Notes: generated by a model not told the origin, from the letters alone. DNA of 64,000 bases from Planotetraspora thailandica (GCF_016863335.1 NZ_BOOR01000043.1:1-64000), one strand, 5' to 3'. Shown: positions 47,694-57,270, counted from the stretch's first letter. Numbers and translations are program-made.

Positions 47694-49109
47694 GTGCCGA
47701 TTGAGACCACGCTGGCCGTTATAGGGCAGCTTGCCGGTGATGCTGAGCTTCTCGCTGTGCCCTTCGGGCCGGATCTAGCGCCCTCCGTCGAGCTACCCGT
47801 GCCGGCGGGCGCCCTGTTGGCCCATTACGAAGCCAAGGGTGAACCCGGCGAGGTCATCGAGGTTCCCGTGGCACGGGGTGACGGCGTGGGCCGCGTGCTG
47901 CTCTACGGCACCGGCGACTGTACGGCTCCCGCCCTGCGCAAGGCCGGCGCGGCCGTGGCGCGCAAGGCCAAGGGGGGCACGTCCTTGTCTGTCGTGGTCC
48001 CGCCCCAGGCGGACGCCGCGCCCCTCGTTCAGGGCGCGCTCCTCGCCTCCTACACCTTCACCATCGGCAAGAACCGATCCAAGGCCGTCAAGGAGATCGT
48101 GTTCATCGGGGCCGACGACGAGGCCGTGCGCAGGGGAGAGGTCCTGGCCCGCGCCACCGCGCTGGCCCGCGACCTGGTCAACACCCCTTCCGACATCAAG
48201 AGCCCCGAATGGCTGGCCGACCAGGCGAAGATCGTCGCCGTCGAGCACGGGCTGGCCGTACGGGTCTGGGAGGGGCCGGAGCTCGACGAGTTCGGCGGAG
48301 TGCGCGCCGTGGGCCAGGGCTCGGCTCATCCGCCCCGGTTCGTCCAGCTCGAGTACACCCCCGCGGGCGATCTCGACGGGGTGCGGCACGTCGTGCTGGC
48401 CGGCAAGGGCATCACGTTCGACACGGGCGGTCTGTCCCTCAAGCCCAGCGAGGGCATGAAGACGATGAAGACCGACATGGCGGGCGCCGCCGTGGTGATC
48501 GCCGTGATGAGCGCCCTCGCCGCCTGCCAGGCGCGCGTGCGGGTCACCGGTCTGATCGCCTGCGCGGAGAACGCCATCTCGGGCTCGGCGCAGCGGCCCA
48601 GCGACGTCATCACCCAGTACGGCGGGCGCACGGTCGAGGTGCTCAACACCGACGCGGAGGGCCGTCTCGTGCTGGCCGACGCGCTGGCCTACGCCGACGC
48701 CCGGCTCGACCCGGACGTGATGATCGACATCGCCACGCTGACCGGTGCGGCCAAGGTCGCCCTGGGCGTCTCGTACGCCGCGCTTTACTCCACCGACGAG
48801 TCGCTCGCCGGGGAGCTGCTCGCCGCGGGGGAGAGCAGCGGGGACCGGTTCTGGCGGATGCCGCTGATCGACGACTATCGCCCCGACCTGGACTCCGACA
48901 TCGCCGACCTGTCCAACGTAGACCGCAAGCTCTCCGGTTCGGCGGGATCGGTCATGGCCGCGCTCTTCCTGCGGGAGTTCGCCGGCGGGCGGCCCTGGGC
49001 GCACCTCGACATCGCCGGGCCCGCGCGGTCGGCCACCGAGGACGGCGAGCTCACCAAGGGCGGCACCGGCTTCGGCGTCCGGATGCTCCTGCGCTACCTG
49101 GCAGGGTGA
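47694..49109 (+). CDS. pepA: Leucyl aminopeptidase (M17)
   Basis: 471 residues from GTG at 47694, placed five bases after GGAGG; the open frame extends to TTG at 47682. The C-terminal catalytic half has all M17 signatures: AGKGITFDTGGLSLKP (metal-binding Lys and Asp), MKTDMAGAAVV, NTDAEGRLVLADALAYADA (the family signature with the metal Asp/Glu and catalytic Arg) and TGAAKVALG. It is a cytosolic hexameric aminopeptidase that releases N-terminal residues from peptides; some PepA proteins also bind DNA. It converges with the methyltransferase gene, with no gap between the stops. Confidence 0.95.
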   Translation: MPIETTLAVIGQLAGDAELLAVPFGPDLAPSVELPVPAGALLAHYEAKGEPGEVIEVPVARGDGVGRVLLYGTGDCTAPALRKAGAAVARKAKGGTSLSVVVPPQADAAPLVQGALLASYTFTIGKNRSKAVKEIVFIGADDEAVRRGEVLARATALARDLVNTPSDIKSPEWLADQAKIVAVEHGLAVRVWEGPELDEFGGVRAVGQGSAHPPRFVQLEYTPAGDLDGVRHVVLAGKGITFDTGGLSLKPSEGMKTMKTDMAGAAVVIAVMSALAACQARVRVTGLIACAENAISGSAQRPSDVITQYGGRTVEVLNTDAEGRLVLADALAYADARLDPDVMIDIATLTGAAKVALGVSYAALYSTDESLAGELLAAGESSGDRFWRMPLIDDYRPDLDSDIADLSNVDRKLSGSAGSVMAALFLREFAGGRPWAHLDIAGPARSATEDGELTKGGTGFGVRMLLRYLAG

Positions 49110-49745
49110 TCAGGCGTTCGGAAGCTTGACCGCGACCAGGAGGCCGTCGCCCAAGGGCAGCATGAGCGGGCGGAGCCGTTCGTCCTCTCGGACCATCCTG
49201 CCGAGCTCGCGGATGGTGACGGTCTCCGGGTCGCGCCTGGTGGGGTCGGCGACCTGGTCGCGCCAGAGCGCGTCGGCGAAGGCGACGACCCCGCCGGGCC
49301 GCAGCAGCCTGATCGACTCGGTGAGGTATTCGAGGTACTCCTGCTTGGCGGCGTCGAAGAAGACCAGGTCGTAGCCGCCGTCCGCGAGACGGGGCAGCAC
49401 GTCGAGGGCCCTGCCTCCGATGAGGCGGGTCCTGCTGCCCGCATAGCCTGCCTCCGCGAACGTCTGCCTGGCCATACGCTGAAGCTCCGGATCGACGTCC
49501 ACGCTGGTCAGCGTGCCGTCCTGGCGCATTCCACGCAGCAGCCACAGCCCTGAGACTCCGCAGCCGGTGCCGATCTCCACCACTGAGCGGGCGTTCGCCA
49601 CCGTCGCGAGGAAGCAGAGCGCCGCTCCGCAGCCCGGCAGGAGCGGGGTGGCTCCCACCTCGACGCCGCGTCGGCGTGCCTCTCGCAGGATGTCGTCCTC
49701 GGGGACGAAGTCCTCGGCGTATTCCAGGCTGGCCGGAGTCGCCAT
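49110..49745 (-). CDS. O-methyltransferase (family 3)
   Basis: 211 residues from ATG at 49745, behind GGGAGGGAGAGG; ATG at 49769 would add eight residues. SAM-binding motifs: SVVEIGTGCGVSGLWLL, LTSVDVDPELQRMARQTFAE and YDLVFFDAAKQEYLEYL, where the Asp pair is the metal-binding catechol-type position. RLLRPGGVVAFADALWRDQV follows. It is the actinobacterial relative of catechol O-methyltransferases commonly found divergent from sigE. Substrate unknown. Confidence 0.9.
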   Translation of the reverse strand: MATPASLEYAEDFVPEDDILREARRRGVEVGATPLLPGCGAALCFLATVANARSVVEIGTGCGVSGLWLLRGMRQDGTLTSVDVDPELQRMARQTFAEAGYAGSRTRLIGGRALDVLPRLADGGYDLVFFDAAKQEYLEYLTESIRLLRPGGVVAFADALWRDQVADPTRRDPETVTIRELGRMVREDERLRPLMLPLGDGLLVAVKLPNA

Positions 49746-49803
49746 CGGCCTCTCCCTCCCCTGGTTCATGTAGGTCGCAGCCTAGGGGAGTCGGCCCCGA
49801 ACG

Positions 49804-49829
49804 GGAACTCACGCCACAACGGTGACGTT
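49804..49829 (+). promoter_or_regulatory. ECF sigma-E-type promoter before sigE
   Basis: GGAAC (49804-49808) and CGTT (49826-49829) are separated by 17 bases, matching the -35/-10 of sigma-E-type ECF promoters. It lies ~100 bases before the sigE start, so sigE probably activates its own operon. Confidence 0.6.
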
Positions 49830-49936
49830 GCACGCTTTGAACGGTCTTTGTCTTAGGCCGCTCTGCTCTCGGTGCGCAGGAAGGGGCGAAACCAGGCACT
49901 ATGGCTGTAGCAACGATCCTGCAGAGAGGAATGCCG

Positions 49937-50539
49937 GTGGACGAGCACGACCACCAGGCGGAGACTCCGGTGTCCGGCTGGACACCTCCCACCTGGGAGG
50001 AGGTCGTGCGAACGCATTCCGCGCGGGTGTACCGGCTGGCATACCGGCTGACGGGCAACGTGCATGACGCGGAAGACCTCACTCAGGAGGTCTTCGTCCG
50101 CGTGTTCCGTTCCCTGTCCAGCTACACGCCCGGGACGTTCGAGGGCTGGTTGCACCGGATCACCACGAACCTCTTCCTCGACATGGCGCGGCGCAGGCAG
50201 CGCATCCGCTTCGAGGGCCTGGCCGACGACGCCGCGGAGCGGCTGCACGGCAGGGAGCCCTCGCCCGCGCAGGCCTACGACGACGCCCATCTGGAGCCCG
50301 ACATCCAGGCGGCGCTCGACGCGCTCGCGCCCGAGTTCCGCGCCGCGGTCGTGTTGTGCGACATCGAGGGATTGTCCTACGAAGAGATCGCCGCGACGCT
50401 CGGCGTGAAGCTCGGGACGGTGCGCAGCCGCATTCACCGGGCCAGGGCCCAGCTCCGCGAGGCGCTGGAGCATCGTGCGCCCTCGGCGGACAGAAGCGGC
50501 GATCAGTTCCCCCCGTCATTCAGCAGGGAGGGACAGTGA
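49937..50539 (+). CDS. sigE: ECF RNA polymerase sigma factor SigE
   Basis: About 200 residues from GTG at 49937, preceded by GAGAGGA at six bases; ATGs at 49901 and 49931 are also open. Region 2 ([33 protein letters not shown]) and region 4 ([32 protein letters not shown]) are complete, with the short linker of ECF factors. In actinobacteria SigE controls the response to envelope and heat stress. The next gene, overlapping by GTGA, encodes its zinc-finger anti-sigma factor, then an HtrA protease, as in mycobacteria. Confidence 0.94.
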   Translation: MDEHDHQAETPVSGWTPPTWEEVVRTHSARVYRLAYRLTGNVHDAEDLTQEVFVRVFRSLSSYTPGTFEGWLHRITTNLFLDMARRRQRIRFEGLADDAAERLHGREPSPAQAYDDAHLEPDIQAALDALAPEFRAAVVLCDIEGLSYEEIAATLGVKLGTVRSRIHRARAQLREALEHRAPSADRSGDQFPPSFSREGQ

Positions 50540-51096
50540 GTCATCTCAACGAGCGCGTGTCCGCGCTCATCGACGGTGAGCTTCGCCACAGCGAGCGCGA
50601 GCGGGCCCTGGCGCATCTCACCTTCTGCGCCGACTGCCGCGCGGAGGTCGACGCGATGCGTGCGCTGAAGAGCCGCCTTCGCTCGATGGAGCCTCCGGCG
50701 ATGCCGGCCGACCTGACGATGTCGCTGATGCGGATGTCGGAGCCCGGCGGGCCCTTGCCGCCCAGGATCCGGCCCTTTCCCGACCACCCGGCGTTCGCCG
50801 CCGGAGGCCTTCCCGGCATGCACGGGATCGCCCCGGTCGACAACCGGCCGGGCGGCCCCTCCGGGTTCTCCGGGCCGGGGCGGCGCGGCGGCAGGGCCAG
50901 GCGAGCCGGGTACGTCGCGGTAGGCGTCGCCTCGGCGGCGGTGGCCTTCGGGACGATCTTCATGGTGGCAGGTCCAGGCGCCCGCCAGGTCCCGCCTCCG
51001 GATGTGCTGTTCGTGCACCCGGCACCGGACCGGGCGCCGGCCCTGCGGCCGTCGCCGTCGCCGTCGCCCAGCACCAGCCCCCGACTCGCACGTTGA
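50536..51096 (+). CDS. Zinc-finger anti-sigma factor (RseA-like)
   Basis: 186 residues from GTG at 50536, overlapping sigE. The N-terminal part is an anti-sigma zinc finger: a helix [20 protein letters not shown], then [13 protein letters not shown], giving the HxxxCxxC zinc site. A Pro/Gly-rich linker follows, then a membrane helix ([20 protein letters not shown]), and a Pro/Ser tail. The domain holds SigE inactive until oxidative or envelope stress frees it, probably through zinc-site oxidation or proteolysis. The membrane helix would tether SigE near the envelope. It overlaps htrA by TTGA. Confidence 0.88.
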   Translation: MSHLNERVSALIDGELRHSERERALAHLTFCADCRAEVDAMRALKSRLRSMEPPAMPADLTMSLMRMSEPGGPLPPRIRPFPDHPAFAAGGLPGMHGIAPVDNRPGGPSGFSGPGRRGGRARRAGYVAVGVASAAVAFGTIFMVAGPGARQVPPPDVLFVHPAPDRAPALRPSPSPSPSTSPRLAR

Positions 51097-52379
51097 ACCC
51101 CGGCGGCTCGGAGAGGCCTGAGTTCCTTCCCTCGGGGGCCGAAGGCCAGTGGAGGCCACCGGGGGACGGAACGGCCGCCTCCGGTCCCCATGGGGCCGCT
51201 CCGCCCCCGCACGTGCCTCCTCCGCCCGTTCTCACCGCGCAGGTCCTGCCGGCGTCCCCGCCGCCGTCCCGGGTGGGCCTGTTCACGGCCCTGGCCGTGG
51301 TCGTCGCGCTGGTCTCGGGCGGGGCGGCCAGCGTGGTCACGTTTCTGCTGACCCGGCCGGCGGGCGGCATCGAGCCCGGTTACACCCTGGTGTCCCCGGC
51401 CGCGGGCGTGACGGCGCGGCCGGCCGACTCGGTGGCCGGTGTGGCGGCCAGGGTGCTGCCCAGCGTCGTCTCCCTGGAGGTCAGGGGCAACAGCGAGGCG
51501 GGCACGGGCTCCGGCTTCGTCATCAAGGGCGGCTACGTCGTCACCAACGACCACGTCGTCTCGGTGGCGGCGGTGGGCGGCGAAATCAAGATCCGTTTCA
51601 ACGACGGCACGTCGGCGACCGCCCGGGTCGTCGGCCGCGACCCCAACTCCGACATCGCCGTGGTCAAGCCGGACGGCCGGGTGCCCGCGCCCGAACTCCC
51701 GCTGGGCAACTCCGACGGCGTGGTCGTCGGGGACCCCGTCATCGCGATCGGCTCCCCGCTCGGACTCGTCGGCACCGTCACCACCGGCATCGTGAGCTCC
51801 CTGAACAGGCCGGTCGAGGCGGGCGGCTCCACCGGATCCGACTACGCGCTGATCAACGCGATTCAGACGGACGCCGCGATCAATCCGGGAAACTCCGGCG
51901 GCCCGCTGGTCAACGCGGTGGGCGAGGTGATCGGGGTGAACTCGGCGATCGCCGCGATCGGCGTAGTGCCGTCGCAGGGCCGTCAGACGGGCAGCATCGG
52001 CCTGGGCTTCGCGATCCCCGCCAACCACGTACGGAGGATCGCCCAGGAGCTCATCACCACGGGCGTGGCCAGGACCTCCCGCATCGGAATCTCCATCGAC
52101 CAGGGCTACCAGGGCACCGGCGTGCGTATCGGGCCAGGGGTCGACGGCTCTCCGTCCGTGGAGCCCGGCGGCCCGGCCGACGAGGCGGGGCTGCGGCCGG
52201 GAGACGTCATCCTGGAGGTCGACGGCCAACCCGTCGAGGGCAGCCGTGAGCTGATCGTCACCATCCGGAGCAAGGCGCCGGGCGACAAGGTGACCATCAG
52301 GTTTCAGCACGAAGGCCAGATGAAGACGGCAACGGTGACGATCGGTGCGGCACCGGTTCCGGCGGTTCGACCCTCATGA
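51093..52379 (+). CDS. htrA: HtrA/DegP-type serine protease with PDZ domain
   Basis: 428 residues from TTG at 51093, overlapping the anti-sigma gene. A Pro-rich cytoplasmic region leads to a membrane helix (LFTALAVVVALVSGGAASVV). The trypsin-like domain has the full triad: His in VVTNDHVVSV, Asp in NSDIAVVK and Ser in NPGNSGGPLVNAVGE. One PDZ domain follows (VEPGGPADEAGLRPGDVILE). It degrades or refolds damaged exported proteins and, in mycobacteria, also takes part in control of the SigE pathway. sigE, anti-sigma and htrA form a single overlapping operon. Confidence 0.94.
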   Translation: MNPGGSERPEFLPSGAEGQWRPPGDGTAASGPHGAAPPPHVPPPPVLTAQVLPASPPPSRVGLFTALAVVVALVSGGAASVVTFLLTRPAGGIEPGYTLVSPAAGVTARPADSVAGVAARVLPSVVSLEVRGNSEAGTGSGFVIKGGYVVTNDHVVSVAAVGGEIKIRFNDGTSATARVVGRDPNSDIAVVKPDGRVPAPELPLGNSDGVVVGDPVIAIGSPLGLVGTVTTGIVSSLNRPVEAGGSTGSDYALINAIQTDAAINPGNSGGPLVNAVGEVIGVNSAIAAIGVVPSQGRQTGSIGLGFAIPANHVRRIAQELITTGVARTSRIGISIDQGYQGTGVRIGPGVDGSPSVEPGGPADEAGLRPGDVILEVDGQPVEGSRELIVTIRSKAPGDKVTIRFQHEGQMKTATVTIGAAPVPAVRPS

Positions 52380-52470
52380 CGGCCGCTTGAATCTCGTGCC
52401 ATGTCGGGGTCCGGTGTCGGAATAGGGAGTATTAGGCTGAACCCAGTCGTAGGTTGTGGAGGGGATCACC

Positions 52471-52821
52471 GTGTTCGGACTGGGCTGGTGGGAGATCCTG
52501 GTACTCGTGGTGATCGGCCTGCTCGTTTTCGGCCCGGAGAAGCTGCCGCAGGCGGCCACTCAGGCGGGCCGTACGCTCAGGCAGCTCCGCCAGATGGCCA
52601 ACAATGCGAAGGCCGACTTGCAGGCCAACCTGGGGCCGGAGTTCTCCAACTTCGACCCGACGGATCTCAATCCGAAGAACTTCGTGCGCAAGCACCTGCT
52701 CGACGATCTCGAGAACGACTGGAACGGCACGGAGCGCGACACTCCGCAGTCGGCCGTCGACACCGCCGAGCCCGAGCTCGGTTTCGGGGAGATCCCGCCC
52801 TACGACAACGAAGCGACGTGA
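52471..52821 (+). CDS. tatB: Twin-arginine translocase subunit TatB
   Basis: 116 residues from GTG at 52471, eight bases after GGAGGGG. The N-terminal helix VFGLGWWEILVLVVIGLLVF and the hinge FGPEKLPQA are diagnostic of TatB, with an amphipathic helix (AGRTLRQLRQMANNAK) and an acidic C-terminal tail. With TatC it forms the receptor for folded proteins carrying RR signal peptides. It lies 91 bases behind htrA, the usual actinobacterial order, and is convergent with mrp. Because it has the long amphipathic region it is TatB rather than TatA. Confidence 0.92.
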   Translation: MFGLGWWEILVLVVIGLLVFGPEKLPQAATQAGRTLRQLRQMANNAKADLQANLGPEFSNFDPTDLNPKNFVRKHLLDDLENDWNGTERDTPQSAVDTAEPELGFGEIPPYDNEAT

Positions 52822-52846
52822 TCTCCCCGGCCTGATCTTCCGGGCT

Positions 52847-53986
52847 TCAGCTCCTCGTGGGGGAGATGTCGAGCTTGAGGCCCTTGAGGCTGGTCGCCTT
52901 CTTGCTGAGACCGGCGGCGATCCGGCGCAGCTCCGCGGCGGCGGGGGCGTCGGGGTCGGTCAGGACGAGCGGCTTGCCCTCGTCGCCGCCCTCGCGCAGG
53001 CGCAGGTCGATCGGCACCTGACCGAGCAGCGGCACCCGGGCGCCGAGCGTGCGGGTCAGCGCGTCGGCCACCGCCTGGCCGCCGCCCTCTCCGAAGACCG
53101 CGATGCGCTCGTCGCAATGGGGGCAGGGCAGCCACGCCATGTTCTCGATCACGCCTGCGACCTGCTGGTGCGTCTGCGCCGCGATGGCCCCGGCCCGCTC
53201 GGCGACCTCGGCCGCGGCCTGCTGCGGGGTGGTCACGACGAGGATCTCCGCCGACGGCATGCGCTGGGCCACCGAGATGGCGATGTCGCCCGTGCCGGGC
53301 GGCAGGTCCATCAGGAGCACGTCGAGGTCGCCCCAGAAGACGTCCGCGAGGAACTGGTGCAGCGCGCGGTCGAGCATCGGGCCGCGCCACACGACCGGGG
53401 TGTTGCCCTCGGGCTTGAACATGCCGACCGAGATGACCTTGATGTCATGCGCCACCGGCGGCATGATCATGTCTTCGACCTTGGTGGGCCGGTCGCTGAC
53501 CCCGAGCATGCGGGGCACGGAGTGTCCGTAGATGTCGGCGTCGACGATGCCGACCTTCATGCCCGACGCGGCCATCGCCGCGGCGAGGTTGACGGTGACG
53601 GACGACTTGCCCACGCCGCCCTTGCCGCTGGCCACCGCGAACACCCGGGTCAGGGAACCGGGCTTGGCGAAGGGGATCTCCTTCTCCGGCCCGCGGTCGC
53701 CGCGCAGCTTGGTCTGCAGGTTCTTGCGCTGCTCGGTGCTCATGACGTCCATGTCGACGTGGACGCGCGTGACTCCGTCGAGCTTGGAGACGGCGTTGGT
53801 GACGTCACGGGTGATGGTGTCCCGCATGGGGCAGCCCGAGACCGTCAGGTACACGCCGACCCGCACCACCCCGTCCGGGGAGATGTCGACGCTCTTGACC
53901 ATGTCAAGGTCGGTGATCGGCCGGCGGATCTCTGGGTCGTTGACCGTCGCCAGCGCGGCCGTTACCAATTCAGGGGATGGTGCCAT
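52847..53986 (-). CDS. mrp: Mrp/ApbC-type iron-sulfur cluster carrier ATPase
   Basis: 379 residues. The N-terminal ~90 residues form a MIP18/DUF59 domain (LATVNDPEIRRPITDLDMVK, YLTVSGCPMRDTI). The P-loop NTPase has the deviant Walker A SGKGGVGKSS, switch I DADIYGHSVPRMLG, and LLMDLPPGTGD. The cluster-binding CxxC is present in WLPCPHCDERIAVFG. It carries 4Fe-4S clusters to apoproteins in the cytosol. It converges with tatB, 25 bases apart, the usual neighbour order in actinomycetes. Confidence 0.94.
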   Translation of the reverse strand: MAPSPELVTAALATVNDPEIRRPITDLDMVKSVDISPDGVVRVGVYLTVSGCPMRDTITRDVTNAVSKLDGVTRVHVDMDVMSTEQRKNLQTKLRGDRGPEKEIPFAKPGSLTRVFAVASGKGGVGKSSVTVNLAAAMAASGMKVGIVDADIYGHSVPRMLGVSDRPTKVEDMIMPPVAHDIKVISVGMFKPEGNTPVVWRGPMLDRALHQFLADVFWGDLDVLLMDLPPGTGDIAISVAQRMPSAEILVVTTPQQAAAEVAERAGAIAAQTHQQVAGVIENMAWLPCPHCDERIAVFGEGGGQAVADALTRTLGARVPLLGQVPIDLRLREGGDEGKPLVLTDPDAPAAAELRRIAAGLSKKATSLKGLKLDISPTRS

Positions 53987-54057
53987 GAATCCATGCTATG
54001 GACTCTGCCGCGGTTCGACCAACGCGGGTGAGTCGGCGCGTCCCGGAGCCGGGGCCG

Positions 54058-54516
54058 TCACTGCTGCTGGGCCAGCTCCTCCTGGAGCCGCTGGAGCTCT
54101 GACCTGATGTATTCCCGGGTGGCGATCTCGCCGAGCGCGATGCGCAGCCCCGCGATCTCCCTGGTCAGATATTCGATCTCCGCCTGGTTGCGATCGGCCG
54201 TGAGCCTGTCCTGCTCGTACTGGATCCGGTCCCGGTCGGCCTGCCGGTTCTGCGCCAGCAGGATCAGCGGGGCGGCGTACGACGCCTGGAGGGAGAGCAT
54301 GAGCGTCAGGAAGATGAAGGGGTAGGGGTCGAACTTGAACGGCGTGAGGAAGTTCCACAGCAGCCAGACCGACACGAACACGGTCATGTAGACGATGAAC
54401 CGCGCAGTGCCGAGGAACCTGGCGATGCGCTCGGAGAGCCGCCCGAAGGCCTCGGGGTCGTAATAGGGCCGCAGCCGGGTGGTCAGCTCCCGCGGCTGGT
54501 CGAGGCGCTCGGTCAT
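54058..54516 (-). CDS. DUF1003 membrane protein
   Basis: 152 residues. Two membrane helices (FIVYMTVFVSVWLLWNFLTP and FIFLTLMLSLQASYAAPLIL) are joined by FKFDPYPF, the DUF1003 signature, followed by a coiled coil (RDRIQYEQDRLTADRNQAEI). The family often travels with MgtE-type proteins, as here: the MgtE-N/CBS gene ends four bases upstream. This suggests a role with divalent-cation handling, but no function has been established. Confidence 0.88.
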   Translation of the reverse strand: MTERLDQPRELTTRLRPYYDPEAFGRLSERIARFLGTARFIVYMTVFVSVWLLWNFLTPFKFDPYPFIFLTLMLSLQASYAAPLILLAQNRQADRDRIQYEQDRLTADRNQAEIEYLTREIAGLRIALGEIATREYIRSELQRLQEELAQQQ

Positions 54517-54520
54517 GTCG

Positions 54521-55729
54521 TCAGTCGTGCCTTTCCCGCCAGTCCTCCGGCAGCATGTGGTCGAGCACGTCGTCCACGGTCACCGCCCCGAGCAGCCGGC
54601 CGAGCTCGTCGACGACGGGGATCGCGACCAGGTTGTAGGTGGCGAGGTAGGACGCCACCTCCCGGATGCTGTACTCCGGCCGGATCGGATCCAGGGTGAT
54701 GTCTATCACGGCTCCGAGCAGGGTCGACGGCGGCTCTCTCAGCAGCCGCTGGAAGTGGGCCACGCCCAGGTAGCGCCCGGTCGGCGTCTCGGTCGGCGGC
54801 CTGGTCACGTAGACCTCAGCGGCGACGGCGGGGGTCAGCTCGCGCTGCCGGATGTGCGCCAAGGCCTCGGCCACGGTGGCGTTCGGCGGGAGGACCACCG
54901 GCTCGCTGGTCATCATGCCGCCGGCGGTGTCCTCGTGGTAGGTAAGCAGGCGCCGTACGGGGCCGGCCTCTTCGGGGACCATCAGCCGCAGCAGCGTCTC
55001 CGCCTGGTCGGCGGGCAACTCCTGGAGCAGGTCGGCCGCGTCGTCGGGGCCCATCTCCTCCAGCACGTCGGCGGCCCGCTCCTTGTGGAGCTGGCTCAGC
55101 ACCACCACCTGGTCGCGCTCGGGCAGCTCCTCGAGCACGTCGGCCAGCCGGTCGTCGTCGAGCGCCGAGGCCACCTCGGCCATCCGCTTGCCCGGCAGCT
55201 CGTGGAGCATGTTGGCCAGGTCGGCCGGGCGCATCTCCTCGAAGGCCGCGAGGAGGTTGGCGGCTCCCTGGTCCTTCTGGGTGGCCCCGAAGCCGGTGAC
55301 CTCGTCCCAGTCGACGATGAGCGTCTCGCCCCTCCGCCGCGTGCCCCGCCGTACGGCGACCTTGGAGATCAGCCACTCGTACGGCTGGGGCTGTTCCATG
55401 GCGAGGTCGAGGACGGTGGCCGGCTCGCCCTTGTATTCGACGGCGAGGTCGAGCATCTCGCCGATGGCCAGCGTCTCGGCGTTTCTGCGCTCGAAGCGGC
55501 GCACGTTGAGCTTCCCGGTGAAGATGGCCGCCCCGGCCTCGATGCTGGTGATCCGCGTGATCGGGAGGAAGACCCGGCGGCGTGGCTGCACCTCGACCAC
55601 GAAGCCGTGGACCCGCGGCGGGAGGGGGCCGCGCAGGGCGACCACGACGTCCCGGATCCGGCCGATCTGGTCTCCGGCCGGATCGAAGACGGGGAGCCCT
55701 GCCAGGCGCGCCACGAAGATCCGATCCAC
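54521..55729 (-). CDS. PRC-barrel, MgtE-N and CBS-domain protein without transport helices
   Basis: 402 residues from GTG at 55729. It begins with a PRC-barrel-like domain (LPVFDPAGDQIGRIRDVVVA) and a second, related segment (~90-150). The helical MgtE N-domain follows (DLANMLHELPGKRMAEVASA, LADVLEELPERDQVVVLSQL, DAADLLQELPADQAETLLRL). The last ~140 residues are a CBS pair (TSEPVVLPPNATVAEALAHI and ATYNLVAIPVVDELGRLLGA). The five-helix channel of MgtE is absent, so it is a soluble sensor or regulator, not a magnesium channel by itself. It is cotranscribed with the DUF1003 gene. Confidence 0.9.
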   Translation of the reverse strand: MDRIFVARLAGLPVFDPAGDQIGRIRDVVVALRGPLPPRVHGFVVEVQPRRRVFLPITRITSIEAGAAIFTGKLNVRRFERRNAETLAIGEMLDLAVEYKGEPATVLDLAMEQPQPYEWLISKVAVRRGTRRRGETLIVDWDEVTGFGATQKDQGAANLLAAFEEMRPADLANMLHELPGKRMAEVASALDDDRLADVLEELPERDQVVVLSQLHKERAADVLEEMGPDDAADLLQELPADQAETLLRLMVPEEAGPVRRLLTYHEDTAGGMMTSEPVVLPPNATVAEALAHIRQRELTPAVAAEVYVTRPPTETPTGRYLGVAHFQRLLREPPSTLLGAVIDITLDPIRPEYSIREVASYLATYNLVAIPVVDELGRLLGAVTVDDVLDHMLPEDWRERHD

Positions 55730-55800
55730 GCTGTCAGGTTACGCGTAGCGGCATGCCCGAGCGGTGACGGCCCGCGCTCGCCGTGGGGGCTTTCTGCCGG

Positions 55801-57270
55801 TTACGACCGGCGGAGCCGCAGGCAGATCAACCCCAGTACGGCGAGCAACACGGCCAGCGCGATCGCGGCATACCACCCGTACACGACGGAGATGTGAAAG
55901 TTCGCGTTGAATTCACGCAGATCATCGGGTGCCAGCATGCCGTAGAGGGGTTGGTGGGTGTGCAGGTCGTCCTGGCGGATCCGAAATATGACGGCCGAGA
56001 CGATGGCGGCGGCGCCTGGCACGAGCGCCCAGGCGGCGGACAGGCGGCGGCCGAACTCGTCGGCGATTCCGACGGCCACCGCCGCCAGGGCCATGACCAG
56101 GGTGGCGATCCCCCATGGGGTGGCGATCCCGGGCACTCCGACGGTGTCGAGGACCATCGACATGCCGTCGTGCAGCATGCCGACCTCTCCCCACGGCAGT
56201 GCCGTCGTCGCGCCGAGGAGGCCGGCTGCGATCACGACCATGCGGGCGGCCGTGCGGCGGGCGGCGCTCGGCCGCGCGTCGGATGCGGGCTCGCGCCCGA
56301 GCGGCGTGGTCGGCGACTCCTCGATGCGTTTCGTGGTTTCGTCCGGCGTCGTGGTCATGCCGGAGACGGGCTCGGTGGAGGAGACGGGCAGGGTGGCGGT
56401 GATGGGGAGGGTGGCGGCGCGGGCTCCTTCGGTGAGCAGCGTGTCGCCGGTCGCGTCCGTGCCGCCGAGCAGGCGGAGCAGGATCTGCCGTGCCGTGGGG
56501 CGCCGGGCGGGATCCTTGGCCAGGCAGGAGGCCACGATGTCCCGCAACTGCCCGCTCAACCCGCCGAGATCGGGCTCACCGGTGAGGATGCGATGCATCA
56601 CCGCGGGGATCGAGTCCTGCCCGAACGGGGTGACCCCGTTGGCGGCACACGCGATCGTGCACCCCCAGGCGAACACGTCGGCCGGCGGACCCACCGTCTG
56701 CCCGCCGATCTGCTCCGGCGCCATGAACGCCGGCGTCCCCACCACCGCGCTCGACAACGTCCCGGTCGCGTCCAACGCCCGCGCGATACCGAAATCGATC
56801 ACCCGCGGCCCGTCCACCCCCATGATCACGTTGCTGGGCTTGAAATCCCGGTGCACGATGCCCGCCTCGTGGATCGCGGCCAGCGCGGTCACCGTCGCGA
56901 TCGCCAGTCGCTCCAACGCCGGCCCGCTCGAGGTCCCGCCCTCGGAGATCACCTGCGCCAGCGACGGCCCGTCCACGAACTCGCTGACGATGTACGGCCG
57001 ATCCCCCTCGGCATCGGCGTCCAGCACCCGCGCGGTGCAAAACGCCGCGACCCGCCCGGCATGGGCCAACTCGGCCGCGAAACGCGAACGGGCCTTGGCG
57101 TCCCCGCTGAACCGGGCATGCAGCAACTTGACCGCGACCGGCCGGTCTTGCTCGTCCACCCCCCGGTAGACCGCACCCTGACCGCCTTCACCGATCAACC
57201 CGACAAGCCGGTACGGACCAACCAGTTGAGGATCATCCGTACGAAGCGGCTGCAACGCCCTCGCCTCCAC
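55801..57270 (-). CDS. Ser/Thr protein kinase with four C-terminal membrane helices
   Basis: 489 residues. The kinase domain (~17-270) is complete: IGEGGQGAVYRG, the lysine in VAVKLLHARF, HRDFKPSNVIM, DFGIARALDA, and GTPAFMAPEQ. A Thr-rich linker, likely autophosphorylated, follows (~275-335). The C-terminal part has about four hydrophobic helices (AARMVVIAAGLLGATTALPW, GIATLVMALAAVAVGIADEF and others) without an extracellular sensor domain. The signal it detects is unknown. It is divergent from an EamA transporter gene; the 188 bases between hold no other feature. Confidence 0.92.
   Translation of the reverse strand: MEARALQPLRTDDPQLVGPYRLVGLIGEGGQGAVYRGVDEQDRPVAVKLLHARFSGDAKARSRFAAELAHAGRVAAFCTARVLDADAEGDRPYIVSEFVDGPSLAQVISEGGTSSGPALERLAIATVTALAAIHEAGIVHRDFKPSNVIMGVDGPRVIDFGIARALDATGTLSSAVVGTPAFMAPEQIGGQTVGPPADVFAWGCTIACAANGVTPFGQDSIPAVMHRILTGEPDLGGLSGQLRDIVASCLAKDPARRPTARQILLRLLGGTDATGDTLLTEGARAATLPITATLPVSSTEPVSGMTTTPDETTKRIEESPTTPLGREPASDARPSAARRTAARMVVIAAGLLGATTALPWGEVGMLHDGMSMVLDTVGVPGIATPWGIATLVMALAAVAVGIADEFGRRLSAAWALVPGAAAIVSAVIFRIRQDDLHTHQPLYGMLAPDDLREFNANFHISVVYGWYAAIALAVLLAVLGLICLRLRRS

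Noticed and set aside
52604-54031. 475-codon plus-strand open frame across mrp.
   Set aside because: It is antisense to a complete Mrp protein, starts inside tatB and has a composition typical of shadow frames.
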